From Labedaea rhizosphaerae (GTDB lineage: Bacteria > Actinomycetota > Actinomycetes > Mycobacteriales > Pseudonocardiaceae), in the NCBI RefSeq assembly GCF_004362825.1, contig NZ_SNXZ01000003.1, forward strand, positions 658,784-722,783: 64,000 bases of DNA, given 5' to 3'. Below the pieces are notes generated by a model. The model was not told where the DNA came from, made no database searches, and was given only the letters and a program-made list of their open reading frames with translations. Shown piece after piece: positions 28,075 through 37,778 of this stretch (position 1 is the stretch's first letter; each line of letters begins with the position of its first letter). Position numbers and translations under genes: made by a program.

Positions 28075-28998
28075 TCACCAGGACGTCTCGCCGCACTCGC
28101 CGGCCGAACCACGCGGTTCGAGCTGCAGCGTCGCGTGCTCGAGCTGGTAGCCGTCGGCGAGCACGGTGCGGGCCGCCGCGAGCACCTTGCCCTGGTCGGC
28201 GTCGCCCCGCACGATCAGGTGCGCGGACACGACCTCCATGCCCGAGGTCAGCGTCCACACGTGCACGTCGTGCACGGCGCACACCCCCATGACGGCGGCG
28301 AGGTCGGCGGTCAGCGTGCCGACGTCGACGCCCTCGGGCGCGTGCTGGAACAGGATCCGCAGCGACCGCTTGGCCAGCGTCCACGTCCTCGGCAGCACGA
28401 ACAGCCCGATGGCCACACCGATCAGCGGGTCGGCGTAGCGCCAGCCGGTCAGCAGCGTGATGGCCCCGCTCACCAGGACGCCGAGCGAGCCGATCAGGTC
28501 GGCCACCACTTCGAGGTAGGCCCCGCGGATGTTGATGCTGTCCTGTGCGCCGCCCCGCAGCAGCGCGAAGGACACGACGTTGGCGGCGAGCCCGAAGGCG
28601 GCCGCGACCAGCACCGGCAGCCCCGGCACGGCCGGTGGCGACGGCAGCCGCCGCACCGCCTCGATCAGCACGTACGCGGCGACGCCGAAGAGCAGCACGG
28701 CGTTCGCGAGGGCGGCGAGCACCTCGGCCCGGTAGAGCCCGAACGTCCGGCCGCTGCCGGTTCCGGCGCGACGGGCGGCCAGGATCGCGGCCAGGGCGAG
28801 GCCGACGCCGATCACGTCGGTCAGCATGTGCACGCCGTCGGACAGCAGGGCCAGCGAGGAGGTCAGGATCCCGACGGTCAGCTCGACGAGCATGAACGCG
28901 GCCGCGATGCCGAAGGCGGCCCACAGCCGCCAGGCGTGCCGCGCACCCGCGCTCAGCCCGCCCGGTGACCGCACGGCGTGGCCGTGACCGTGACCCAT
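28075..28998 (-). CDS. Cation diffusion facilitator (Zn/Co/Cd exporter)
   Basis: 307 residues, six membrane helices and a C-terminal cytosolic domain. Metal site A residues: HMLTD in helix 2 (with the preceding SDG) and EVVAD in helix 5, where His is replaced by Glu, a known variant. The N-terminus MGHGHGHAV is His-rich. CzcD-like proton antiporter; metal not fixed by sequence. An inverted repeat ATTGC/GCAAT (29,024-29,048) before the gene may be its operator. Confidence 0.9.
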   Translation of the reverse strand: MGHGHGHAVRSPGGLSAGARHAWRLWAAFGIAAAFMLVELTVGILTSSLALLSDGVHMLTDVIGVGLALAAILAARRAGTGSGRTFGLYRAEVLAALANAVLLFGVAAYVLIEAVRRLPSPPAVPGLPVLVAAAFGLAANVVSFALLRGGAQDSINIRGAYLEVVADLIGSLGVLVSGAITLLTGWRYADPLIGVAIGLFVLPRTWTLAKRSLRILFQHAPEGVDVGTLTADLAAVMGVCAVHDVHVWTLTSGMEVVSAHLIVRGDADQGKVLAAARTVLADGYQLEHATLQLEPRGSAGECGETSW

Positions 28999-29129
28999 CG
29001 TCTGCCTCCCGATGACCTAACATATTGCGATTCGTGCATGGGTGCAATCGGAGTGGCCGACGTCTCCGGTCCGTCACGATCGAAGCTCCAGGACGCGGCG
29101 GCGGGCCGAGTTCGGGTTACGTTGCCGAC

Positions 29130-31850
29130 GTGGAGTTTCGCCTGCTGGGACCGCTGGAGGTCGTGCGCGACGGTCGTCGCGTGTCGCCGGGCGGCCCCCG
29201 CCAGCACCGGCTGCTCGCCGCGCTGCTGCTGGCCGTCGGCCGGACCGTGACCGTCGACGCGCTGATCGACGCGGTCTGGGACGACACGCCGCCCGCGACC
29301 GCACGCCACCAGCTGCACAAGGCCGTGGCCGCTCTCCGTGAACGCCTGCGCTGCCGGATCGAGACCGAACCGGCCGGCTACCGGCTCCCGGTCACCGCCG
29401 ACACGCTCGACCTTGCCGCCTTCGAGCACCACCTCGCGTCGGCCAAGCAGGCAGCGGCCGCCGACCACCTCGCTGCCGCCGTGGCACTCTGGCGCGGGCC
29501 CGCGCTCGACGGGGTCGACGGCACCCGGCTGCGGGCCGCGGCGCACGCACTGGACGAACGCCGGGCCGGCGCCGTGGAGCGGCTCGCCGCGCTGCGGCTG
29601 GCCGACGGCGACACCGACGGCCTGGCCGACGAGCTGGCCACGCACCTCGCCGAGCACCCCTACCGCGAAGAGTTGCGCGCGCTGGTCATGAAGGTGCTGC
29701 ACCACGACGGGCGCCAAGCCGACGCGCTGCGCGTCTACCACCAGGGCCGCACCCTGCTGGCCGAGCAACTGGGCGTCGACCCGTCGGCCCAGCTACGTGC
29801 CCTGCACCAGCAGATCCTGCAAGGGGAAGTCCGGGGCGGAGAACCGGGCGAGGCACCGCTCAACGCGCTCCCGCACGACATCGCCGACTTCACCGGGCGC
29901 ACCGCCGAGCTGGACTGGCTGCGCCAGGCCGCGACGCCCGGCGCGGTGATCGCCGTGGACGGCATGCCCGGCGTCGGCAAGACCACCCTCGCCGTGCGGG
30001 CCGCGCACCGGCTCGCCGCCGACTACCCCGGCGGGCGGCTCTTCCTCGACCTGCGCGGCCACACCCCAGGTGCGACACCGATGGACGCCACCACGGCCCT
30101 CGGCTTGCTGCTGCGCATGCTCGGCGTCGCGCCCGCGGCCATCCCCAGCGAGCCCGAGCACCGGGCCGCGCGCTGGCGCAGCGAGCTGGCCGGCCGGCGG
30201 GTGCTCGTCGTGCTGGACAACGCCGCGGGTGCCGCCCAGGTCCGGCCGCTGCTGCCGGCCGCGCCGGGCTGCCTGACCATCGTCACCGCGCGGCGCCGGC
30301 TCGGCGCGCTCGACGGCGCGGCCACGCTGACCGTCGACATCATGCCCGCCCTCGACGCGCGGCGGCTGTTCGAGAGCGTGGCCGGCCCCGGCCGGGTCGC
30401 GGCCGAACCCGACGCCGTCGTGGAATCCGTCGCCCGGTGCGGACAACTGCCGCTGGCCGTGCGGATCGCGGCGACCCGGCTCGCCCACCGTCCCGCGTGG
30501 ACGGTCGGGCACCTGGCCGGGCGGCTGCGCGACGAGCACCACCGCCTCGCCGAGCTCGCCGTCGACGACCGGACCGTGGCGGCCGCGTTCGCCTTGTCCT
30601 ACAAGCAACTTCCGGACGACACCGCGCGGTTGTTCCGGTTGCTCGGGGTGCACCCGGGCCTGGACATCGACGTGTTCGCGGCGGCCGCGCTGGCCGGCGC
30701 GCCGGTGCGCGCGACCGAGAAACTGTTGCAGGACATGGTCGACGTGCACCTGGTCACCGAGCACGTGCCGGGCCGCTACGGCATGCACGACCTGTTGCGC
30801 CAGCACGCCCGCCGACTCGCCCACGAGGTCGGCGAGCCCGGTTCCGCGCTCGACCGGCTGGTCGACTACTACCTGGCCGCGGCCACCGTCGCCGCCGACC
30901 AGCTCGACTCCGGGCGCCGGTTCACCCCGGCCGTCGACCACCAACCCGCGGCGGTGCCGGAGCTCACCACGCGCGGGCAGGCGCAGGCGTGGTTCGGCGC
31001 GGAGCTGGCGAACCTGGTCGAGGCGGTCGAGCAGGCGAAGCCCAGCCAGGCCTGGCAGCTGGGTTGCGTCGTGCGGCCCTGGCTCGAGCAGCGCGGCCTG
31101 CTGACCGAGTGGGCCCGCACGCACCACCGCGCGCTGGACGCGGCACGCGCGTGCGGCGACCGCGCGGGGGCGGCCGTCGCGTTGTGCGGGCTGGGCGCGT
31201 TGCACCTCTGGTGCGGCGAGCAAACCCTTGCCCGGCAATGCTTCCACGACGTGCTCGACGCCGAGGCCAACGCCGCGCTGCGGGTCAACGCGCTGACCAA
31301 CCTGGGCATCCTCGCCCTGCGCGCGGGCGACTACCGCGCGGCCATCGACTGGAGCGAACGCGCGCTCGCGATCACCGGCAGGCATGGCGAGCACGGCGCT
31401 CGCGAGCGCCGCGACGCCGCCGCCACCCGCACGACGATCGGGCTGGCCCTGGGCCGGCTGGGCGATCCCGAGCGCGCGCTGCGCGAACACCGCAGCGCGA
31501 TCACGATGGCCCGCCAGGCGGGCGCGGTGGCCACGACGTGCCAGGCGGTGCTCGGGCTGGCCGAGACGGCGTACGCCCTGGGAGATCTCGCGTGCGCCGC
31601 CGCGAACTTCCGGGAAGCGCTGGACACGGCCAACGCCAACGGGTTGCGCTTCCACCAGGCCATCGCGCTGGAGGGCCTGGCACACGCGTGCGCCGAGGCC
31701 GACCCCCAGTCGGCCTCGGCGCGGTGGGCGGCGGCCGCTCGGATCCTCGGGGAGCTGGGCAGCAGCTACGAAGCGCAGCCGCTGGCCCACCTCGACTCAC
31801 CGGACGCGGACTGCGACCTCTGCCGCGGCGTCCCGGTCAGAACGGCTTAA
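29130..31850 (+). CDS. AfsR/SARP-family regulator with NB-ARC and TPR
   Basis: 906 residues. N-terminal winged helix (about 1-92, starting EFRLLGPLEVV), BTAD domain (about 95-240), NB-ARC ATPase with Walker A DGMPGVGKTT at about 276 and Walker B VLVVLDN near 355, and TPRs from about 600 on. This is the AfsR layout, a pathway activator that binds direct heptamer repeats. The GTG at 29130 is preceded at eight bases by TTACGT, so the message may be leaderless. No cognate kinase is adjacent. It ends in a strong hairpin. Confidence 0.92.
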   Translation: MEFRLLGPLEVVRDGRRVSPGGPRQHRLLAALLLAVGRTVTVDALIDAVWDDTPPATARHQLHKAVAALRERLRCRIETEPAGYRLPVTADTLDLAAFEHHLASAKQAAAADHLAAAVALWRGPALDGVDGTRLRAAAHALDERRAGAVERLAALRLADGDTDGLADELATHLAEHPYREELRALVMKVLHHDGRQADALRVYHQGRTLLAEQLGVDPSAQLRALHQQILQGEVRGGEPGEAPLNALPHDIADFTGRTAELDWLRQAATPGAVIAVDGMPGVGKTTLAVRAAHRLAADYPGGRLFLDLRGHTPGATPMDATTALGLLLRMLGVAPAAIPSEPEHRAARWRSELAGRRVLVVLDNAAGAAQVRPLLPAAPGCLTIVTARRRLGALDGAATLTVDIMPALDARRLFESVAGPGRVAAEPDAVVESVARCGQLPLAVRIAATRLAHRPAWTVGHLAGRLRDEHHRLAELAVDDRTVAAAFALSYKQLPDDTARLFRLLGVHPGLDIDVFAAAALAGAPVRATEKLLQDMVDVHLVTEHVPGRYGMHDLLRQHARRLAHEVGEPGSALDRLVDYYLAAATVAADQLDSGRRFTPAVDHQPAAVPELTTRGQAQAWFGAELANLVEAVEQAKPSQAWQLGCVVRPWLEQRGLLTEWARTHHRALDAARACGDRAGAAVALCGLGALHLWCGEQTLARQCFHDVLDAEANAALRVNALTNLGILALRAGDYRAAIDWSERALAITGRHGEHGARERRDAAATRTTIGLALGRLGDPERALREHRSAITMARQAGAVATTCQAVLGLAETAYALGDLACAAANFREALDTANANGLRFHQAIALEGLAHACAEADPQSASARWAAAARILGELGSSYEAQPLAHLDSPDADCDLCRGVPVRTA

Positions 31851-31905
31851 GGCGCTGTCCTGTGGATCTCGGTCGACCGCGACCACGGATCCGCAGGACA
31901 GTGCC
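31851..31905. terminator. Bidirectional terminator hairpin
   Basis: 18-bp arms (31851-31868 and 31888-31905) with two G-T type mismatches and a 19-base loop, immediately after the AfsR-like stop and reaching the stop of the convergent gene. Confidence 0.75.
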
Positions 31906-32378
31906 TAGGGCGAAACCTGGGTGCTGGCGTCGGTGACCACCTGCCAGCGGCCGTGCTCGCGCACGAGCGTCATGTCGATGGTGATCTTCAGGTCGAGGCC
32001 CTGGGTCTCGTCGAGCCAGTTGGCGTCGACGATCGTCACGCCGGAATCGCAGCCGTAGAGCTCCGAGGTGCGGATCGTGTACGGGAAGCGCCACGTCTTG
32101 ACCGCGAACATCCGCTTGGCGTCGGCGAGCACGGCATCGCGCCCGGCGGTCACCTTCCCGTTGGTCACGCCGATCACCCGCGGGTGCAGGATCCGGGTGT
32201 AGCGGTCGACGTCGCGGGCGTTGAACGCGTCCATGTCCTCGTGGACGGCCGCGTCGAAGGAACGGGCGCAGCTGTGGTCCTCACGCTGGCTCGCCGACGC
32301 GGACGCGACGGTGGTGGGCACGGCCACGCCGACCCCGAGGGCCAGCGCGACCAGGGCGATGATCTTCTTTCTTGGCAT
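31905..32378 (-). CDS. Secreted SnoaL/DUF4440-like protein
   Basis: 157 residues. A Sec signal peptide (RKKIIALVALALGVGVAVP, cut near residue 27 after ASA) is followed by an NTF2-like fold: DAFNARDVDRYTRILHP, KVTAGRDAVLADAKRMF, and HGRWQVVTDAST. NTF2-like proteins are binding pockets or small enzymes; ligand unknown. ATG 32378 begins the signal peptide. Confidence 0.78.
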   Translation of the reverse strand: MPRKKIIALVALALGVGVAVPTTVASASASQREDHSCARSFDAAVHEDMDAFNARDVDRYTRILHPRVIGVTNGKVTAGRDAVLADAKRMFAVKTWRFPYTIRTSELYGCDSGVTIVDANWLDETQGLDLKITIDMTLVREHGRWQVVTDASTQVSP

Positions 32379-32512
32379 GGGCCCACGGTGCCGCCCGCCG
32401 CTCCCCGTTCGGTCCCCGATCTCCACCGGCGCTCCAGCCGGGCGCGACGAGAGGTCGACGGACCGGGCGGACAGTGGCTTGCATCACATTGTTGCCACGA
32501 AGGACCGGCATC

Positions 32513-32779
32513 ATGTCATCACCGGAGCTGAACGACCGAGAACACGCGATCCTGCGCGCGATCCGCGACGGCCGCGGCGAACTCAGCGGCCACCGCTGCT
32601 CCGAATTGCAGGTCGACGGCTGCTGGTGCGACACCGTGGCCACCTGGCACCTGCTCTTCGAGGGGCTGATCGCGCCCGTGCGCCCCGCACCACCCGGCGG
32701 CCGGGTCCCGGCCACCCTCACCAGCCTCGGCGAGTTCCTCGTCGGGGAAGGTCCGCTGGCGGACAAGAACCGTCCGTAG
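32513..32779 (+). CDS. Small hypothetical protein
   Basis: 88 residues from an ATG with AAGGA nine bases upstream. N-terminal helix (NDREHAILRAIRDGRGELS) and a Cys-containing middle (SELQVDGCWCDT). It resembles small winged-helix or nucleic-acid binding proteins but no family is recognised. It lies 50 bases before the giant regulator gene on the same strand. Confidence 0.6.
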   Translation: MSSPELNDREHAILRAIRDGRGELSGHRCSELQVDGCWCDTVATWHLLFEGLIAPVRPAPPGGRVPATLTSLGEFLVGEGPLADKNRP

Positions 32780-32830
32780 CTCGGCCGACGGGGTCCCGGC
32801 ATCGTATGGTCTGCGATGGACGGGAGTGAC

Positions 32831-35800
32831 ATGCCGAACGCTCAGCGCAACGATCTGCGGGTCGACCTGCTGGGACCGGTTCGCGCGCGGGCGCAGGACG
32901 GCGGCGAACTCGCCCTGGGACCGGCCCGCCAGCGCGCCGTGCTCGCCCGGCTCGCCGCGGTCGCGGGCGCGGTGGTCACCCGCCGGGAGCTGATCGCGGC
33001 CGTCTGGGGTGAGCAGGCCCCGGCCAGCGCCGAGGGCAACGTCTACACCTACATCTCCGGCTTGCGTCGCCGCCTGGACGCCCGGCGGCTGGTCTCGGAA
33101 GGCGGCGGCTACGTGCTGCGGGGCGCCGAGGTCGACGTCGCCGAGTTCGAAAGCCGGTGCGCGCGGGCCGAAAGCGCCACCGCGGCCGAGGCGGCCGAGC
33201 ACTACGCGAAGGCGCTGGCGTTGTGGCGGGGCGAGCCGTACGCGGGCATCCCCGGGCCGTTCGCCGAGGAACAAAGGGCCCGGCTGTCCGAGCTCTGGCT
33301 GGACACCGTCGAGCGGCGCGCGCGGGTCCTGCTCGACCTCGGCCGGCACGCCGAGGTGGCGCCGGAACTCGTGCCCCTGGTGCGGGACAACCCCTTCCGG
33401 GAGTCGCTGCGGACCGCGTTGATGCTCGCCCTGTACCGGGGCGGGCGGCAGGCCGAGGCGCTCGAGGTCTTCCACGACGCACGCCGGGTGCTGCAAGCGG
33501 AACTGGGCACCGAACCCGGCAGCGCGCTGAAGGAACTGCACGAGCGGGTGCTGGCTCGCGACCCGTCGCTGGACCTGCCGAAGCCGGAAGGCGTCACGGC
33601 AGGCGTCACCGCATTGGCCGAGCCCGTGCCGCCTTCGGTCGCCGTCGCCGGCCCGCCGCCCGGCGGGTTGATCGGCCGCGACCGCGAACTGGGCGTGTTG
33701 CGTGCGCTGCTCGCCGACGTCGCCGCGGGCACCGGGCACTCGGTGTGGCTGGAGGGACCGTCCGGCGTCGGCAAGTCCGAGCTGCTGACCGCGGGCCTCG
33801 CCGACGCCCGCAAGCACGGCTGCCAGCTCGCCTGGGCGGCCGCCGACGAGCTCTCCCAACGGTTTCCGCTGCGGGTCGTGCTCGACTGCCTCGGCATCGA
33901 CGCCCGCTCCCCCGATCCGCGCCGCGCCGAGCTGGCGCGCCAGCTGCAAGGCGACGGGTTCGCCGGCCTCGACGAGGTGTGGCGCGGCGGCGACCCGATG
34001 CTCGCCGCCGTGGACCAGTTGCTGTCGCTGGTCGACGACCTGTGCGCGGGCTCACCGCTGGTGCTCGTCATCGACGACATGCAGTGGGCCGACGAGGCCA
34101 GCGTGCTCGTCTGGCACCGCCTCGCCTCGGCCACCCGCCAGCAGCCACTGCTGGTGGTCGGTTCGGCGCGACCGGCCCCTGGGCGGGCCGAGCTGGACCA
34201 GGTCCGCCGCGGCGTCGTGGCCCGTGGCCACACCGTGATCCCGGTGTCACCACTGGATTCCGAGGGCACGGTGGCCATGCTCACCGGCCTGCTCGGCGGG
34301 CGGCCCGGCCGGTCCGTGCTCGAGGTGGTGGCCCGCGCCGACGGCAACCCCATGTACCTGCGCGAGATGGCCGACGCGTTGGTGCGCTCCGGCAGCGTCG
34401 AGGTGGTCGACGGGATCGCCGACATCGACGAGGCGTCCGCCTACGATCCGCCGACCTCGTTGGTCGCCGCGGTCAACCTGACCCTGGACGGCATCTCCGA
34501 CGGCACCCGCGAGGTGCTGCGGATGGCCGCGCTGCTCGGCCCGGACTTCTCCGTCGCCGACGTCGCCGCGGTCACCGGCCGCACGCCGGGCTCGCTGCTG
34601 CCGGTGTTCGACGAGGCGGTGGCGGCCAAGGTGCTGGTGGACGCGGGCACCCAGCTCTCCATCCGCCACCCGTTGCTGCGCCACGCGCTCTACAGCGGCA
34701 TCCCCGGCCCGATGCGGGCCGCGTTGCACCGGCACGCGGCGCAGGCGCTGGCCGAAGCCGGCGCGCCCGTCCGGCGGGTGGCCGAGCAGCTGATCGCCGC
34801 GCCGACCGCGTTCGACACGTGGGTCGCGCAGTGGCTGGTCGAGCACGCCGCCGAACTGTCCAACAACGCGCCGCACATCTCGGCCGAGTTGCTGCGCCGC
34901 GTCGTGAACACGCGCACGCTCAGCCCCGCGCACCGCGCTGCGCTCACGACGGCGTTGGTGAAGGTGCTGTTCCGGTTGTCGCGCAACCCGGAGGCGGAGG
35001 CGCGTGAGGCGATCGCGATGGCCACCACGCCCGCGCAGGCCGCCGAGATGCGCCAGATGCTGGCCGCGATGCTGCACCAGCGCGGCGAGACCGAGTGGGC
35101 CAAGGAGGTGCTGACCGAGTCGCTGGCCGACCCGGGGGTGCCCGGCGAGTGGCGTTCGCGGCACCTGGCCCTGCTCGCGAACTTCCAGCGTGGCGACATG
35201 AACGACGCCGACGACCTGGCCGACGCCGAGCGCAGCGCGCTCGCGTCGGTCGACGAGGCGGTGGCCGCGGCCGACGCCTACTCGGTCGCACACGCCCACC
35301 AGACGCTCTGGCAGGTCAACTCGATGCGCCGCCACCACGACGCCGCGCTGCACCACATCGACCAGGCGCTGACCGCGGTCGCCGACCAGCCCGAGCTCGC
35401 CGACATCCAGTTCGACCTGCTGGACAACAAGCTCTTCACGCTGCAGAACCTCGACCGGCTGCCGCAGGCGCGCGCGACGCTGCGCGCGGCGCGCGAGCTG
35501 ACCGTGAAGCACTCGCTGCCCAGCGGGCTGCAGGTGTCCGCGGCCGTGCACTACTACTGGGAAGGCCGCTGGGACGACGCGCTGGTCGAGCTGGACACGA
35601 TCACCGAGGACGGCCCGGCCATCACGTTCTACGGGCTGCGTGAGCCGGGGCCGGCGGCGTTGCTGCTGCACGGCGTCGGCGCGTTGATCAGCGTGCGCCG
35701 CGGCGACCGGGCGGCCGCGGTCAACCACCTGGACGCGGCCGAGGTGCACGCCCCCGCGACCCGGCCCGAACGCGAGGCGTTCGACTTCCTGATGGTGGCG

Positions 35801-36544
35801 CAAGCGTTTGCCGCGGTACAAGAAGACGACGTCGACCGCGCATTGGAGATCCTGTCGCCGCTGCTCGACCCCGGGTACGCCCGGATGATGCTGCGCCACC
35901 AGTGGCTGCCCGACCTGGTGCGGATGGCGTTGCGGGTCGGCGACCGCGACCGGGCCCGGCGCGCGCTGACCGCGTGCGAGCAGGAAGCCGACATGGAGAC
36001 TGTCCCGGCGCGGGCGCACGCGGCCCTGCTGCACTGCCGCGCGCTCGTCTACTCCAATGTGGACTCGGCCTTGCGCACCGTCGAGCACTACCGGCACCTG
36101 GACCGGCGGGTCGAGCTGGCCGCCGCACTGGAAGACACCGCGGAGCTGCACGCGCTGGCCGGGCGCGCCGGCGACGCCCGCCAGGCCCTGGCCGAGGCCG
36201 TCGAGCTGTACAACGAACTCCTTGCGGCGTGGGACATCCAGCGGGCCCTGGGACGCCTCGCCGCGCACGGCATCCGGCCGCAGGTCGCGGTCGCGAAGCC
36301 CGGCGACGGCTGGGCCGCACTGTCCACAGTAGAGGTGCGGATCGCCGGGCTGGTGGCCGAGGGGCTGTCCAACCCGCAGATCGCCCGGCTGCTGCTGTTG
36401 CCGCGCCGGACGGTCCAGGCCCACGTAGCACGCATCATGCGCAAGCTCAGCGTCGACTCGCGCGCGCGGCTGGGTGAACTCGCCGCGCAGCACCAGAAGG
36501 ACACCGGCGTGCTCAGCCGCTACATCCGCCCCCAGCAGGTGTGA
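32831..36544 (+). CDS. SARP-STAND-LuxR giant regulator
   Basis: 1237 residues. Order: SARP winged helix (about 5-95, LRVDLLGPVRAR), BTAD (about 100-245), AAA/STAND ATPase with Walker A EGPSGVGKSELL near 306 and Walker B VLVIDDMQWADE near 410, TPR-rich middle (about 700-1130), and a C-terminal LuxR helix-turn-helix (about 1165-1225: EVRIAGLVAEGLSNPQIAR, TVQAHVARIMRKL). Two DNA-binding ends in one chain is unusual. ATG 32831 has GGGAG six bases upstream. Paralogue of the gene at 38,559. Confidence 0.9.
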   Translation: MPNAQRNDLRVDLLGPVRARAQDGGELALGPARQRAVLARLAAVAGAVVTRRELIAAVWGEQAPASAEGNVYTYISGLRRRLDARRLVSEGGGYVLRGAEVDVAEFESRCARAESATAAEAAEHYAKALALWRGEPYAGIPGPFAEEQRARLSELWLDTVERRARVLLDLGRHAEVAPELVPLVRDNPFRESLRTALMLALYRGGRQAEALEVFHDARRVLQAELGTEPGSALKELHERVLARDPSLDLPKPEGVTAGVTALAEPVPPSVAVAGPPPGGLIGRDRELGVLRALLADVAAGTGHSVWLEGPSGVGKSELLTAGLADARKHGCQLAWAAADELSQRFPLRVVLDCLGIDARSPDPRRAELARQLQGDGFAGLDEVWRGGDPMLAAVDQLLSLVDDLCAGSPLVLVIDDMQWADEASVLVWHRLASATRQQPLLVVGSARPAPGRAELDQVRRGVVARGHTVIPVSPLDSEGTVAMLTGLLGGRPGRSVLEVVARADGNPMYLREMADALVRSGSVEVVDGIADIDEASAYDPPTSLVAAVNLTLDGISDGTREVLRMAALLGPDFSVADVAAVTGRTPGSLLPVFDEAVAAKVLVDAGTQLSIRHPLLRHALYSGIPGPMRAALHRHAAQALAEAGAPVRRVAEQLIAAPTAFDTWVAQWLVEHAAELSNNAPHISAELLRRVVNTRTLSPAHRAALTTALVKVLFRLSRNPEAEAREAIAMATTPAQAAEMRQMLAAMLHQRGETEWAKEVLTESLADPGVPGEWRSRHLALLANFQRGDMNDADDLADAERSALASVDEAVAAADAYSVAHAHQTLWQVNSMRRHHDAALHHIDQALTAVADQPELADIQFDLLDNKLFTLQNLDRLPQARATLRAARELTVKHSLPSGLQVSAAVHYYWEGRWDDALVELDTITEDGPAITFYGLREPGPAALLLHGVGALISVRRGDRAAAVNHLDAAEVHAPATRPEREAFDFLMVAQAFAAVQEDDVDRALEILSPLLDPGYARMMLRHQWLPDLVRMALRVGDRDRARRALTACEQEADMETVPARAHAALLHCRALVYSNVDSALRTVEHYRHLDRRVELAAALEDTAELHALAGRAGDARQALAEAVELYNELLAAWDIQRALGRLAAHGIRPQVAVAKPGDGWAALSTVEVRIAGLVAEGLSNPQIARLLLLPRRTVQAHVARIMRKLSVDSRARLGELAAQHQKDTGVLSRYIRPQQV

Positions 36545-36627
36545 CGATCCGTTACTGAATCGCCCAAGACGGCTCGATGCGGCCTGGTTGGCACAGCCGA
36601 CCGGAGTGATCGTTTAGGCTGACGGTG

Positions 36628-36657
36628 CGGTCCACATTGATCGTCCTTTTCGGACCG
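36628..36657. repeat. Inverted repeat upstream of the thioesterase
   Basis: CGGTCC (36628-36633) and GGACCG (36652-36657) flank an AT-richer stretch ending in TTTT. Could be an operator or a terminator for the giant regulator upstream. Confidence 0.35.
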
Positions 36658-36696
36658 TGTCCACGAAACCCTTTCTATCGAAAGAAAAATACTTCG

Positions 36697-37236
36697 ATGA
36701 TGCACGACGACCACGCCCGAGGCGTTGCCGTCCTCGATCGTTCCGCGCACTCGCAGAAGACCATGAGCGAGTCGCGCTGCGACCTGTCCAGGGTCGTCTG
36801 GAAGGCCGACGAGAACATGTTCGGCTCCGGCCGCGGCACCCTCGTCCTCGAACTCGTCGACGACGTCGCGTGGGCAACCGCGACGCGCCACGCCGGCGGT
36901 CACGCCGTGACCGTCGCGATCGACCACATGAGCTTCGGCGGGCCGACCTGGCCCGGCGACGTGGTCACCGCCACCGCCCAGGTCGAGGCCGTGGGCACCA
37001 CCTCCATGAGCATCGGCGTCTACGTCGTGGCGCAGCCTGGCGCCACCGGCCGGCTGGTGCCCACGCTGGTCGCCGAGGCGCACCTGGTGTTCGTCGCGGT
37101 CGACGACACCGGCTCGCCGCGCCCGGTGCCCGCCGTGGTCCCGGAGACCGCCGAGGAGCACACCCGTGCCGCGGCCGCCGCCGCCCGTCGGAGCCTGCGG
37201 TCGGCCCTGCGGGCCACGCTGCGGGAGAACCGGTGA
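36697..37236 (+). CDS. Hotdog-fold acyl-CoA thioesterase-like protein
   Basis: 179 residues. The hotdog core is VVWKADENMFGSGRGT, then a long helix and DHMSFGGPTWPGDVVTATAQVE, typical of YciA-type acyl-CoA thioesterases. C-terminus ends in an Arg/Ala helix. ATGs at 36697, 36700 and 36763 are possible; the first overlaps a dyad ATCGAA/TTCGAT. Couples by a four-base overlap to the SnoaL-like gene, so both likely act in one pathway. Confidence 0.82.
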   Translation: MMHDDHARGVAVLDRSAHSQKTMSESRCDLSRVVWKADENMFGSGRGTLVLELVDDVAWATATRHAGGHAVTVAIDHMSFGGPTWPGDVVTATAQVEAVGTTSMSIGVYVVAQPGATGRLVPTLVAEAHLVFVAVDDTGSPRPVPAVVPETAEEHTRAAAAAARRSLRSALRATLRENR

Positions 37237-37637
37237 CCGGCGTCCTGACCCGGCCGGCGGCGCGGGAGATCGCGTTCGCGCTGGTGGCCGAGGCGTTGAA
37301 CGAAGGCGACTACACGATCGTCCGCGAGTGCGTCGCGGACGACGTCGTCGACCTGTCCGAGCAGCGGGTGTTCCGCGACGGGCGGGCCGGGTTGATCGCG
37401 GCGATCGACGACGTCCGCACGATCTGGCCGGACGTCTTCGGCCGGGTCACCGCGCTGGACGTGCTCAGCGACGAGGACGGCCGGACCACGGTCGCGCTCG
37501 CGGTCACCACGACCGGCACGCGTGCGCACCGCAACCTGCACCCGCACCCGTCGGCCGGGCAACAGCAGCGCTGGCGCCACCACCACGTGCTGGTGCTCGA
37601 GGACGGCCTCGTCCGCCGCCACCACGGCTGGTGCTGA
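37233..37637 (+). CDS. SnoaL-like (NTF2-fold) protein
   Basis: 134 residues from a GTG overlapping the thioesterase stop by four bases. Segments NEGDYTIVRECVADDVVDLSE, GRAGLIAAIDDVRTIWPDV and a His-rich tail (HPHPSAGQQQRWRHHHV) follow the SnoaL/polyketide-cyclase fold. Such proteins cyclise or hydroxylate polyketides, or act as small hydrolases; role here inferred from the neighbouring thioesterase. Confidence 0.78.
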   Translation: MTGVLTRPAAREIAFALVAEALNEGDYTIVRECVADDVVDLSEQRVFRDGRAGLIAAIDDVRTIWPDVFGRVTALDVLSDEDGRTTVALAVTTTGTRAHRNLHPHPSAGQQQRWRHHHVLVLEDGLVRRHHGWC

Positions 37638-37746
37638 AGATCCAGCCGCTCGGGCGCACCTTCCATTCCTTGCGAACGCGGGCATGCCAGGAGCCGTTCC
37701 CGGGGTGCACCGAAAGGTTGAGGTCCTGGGAAGCAACCGCAGGACA

Positions 37747-37778
37747 CCGGCGCGTCGGACTCCCGGCGCGCCGGTTTT
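37747..37778 (+). terminator. Intrinsic terminator
   Basis: CCGGCGCG (37747-37754) and CGCGCCGG (37767-37774) pair perfectly and are followed by TTTT. Ends the thioesterase-SnoaL transcript before the convergent regulator. Confidence 0.75.

Noticed and set aside
36545-36660. Small gene between the giant regulator and the thioesterase
   Set aside because: The frame from 36625 has no ribosome site and unusual residues; the hotdog domain begins well inside, so this stretch is taken as leader.
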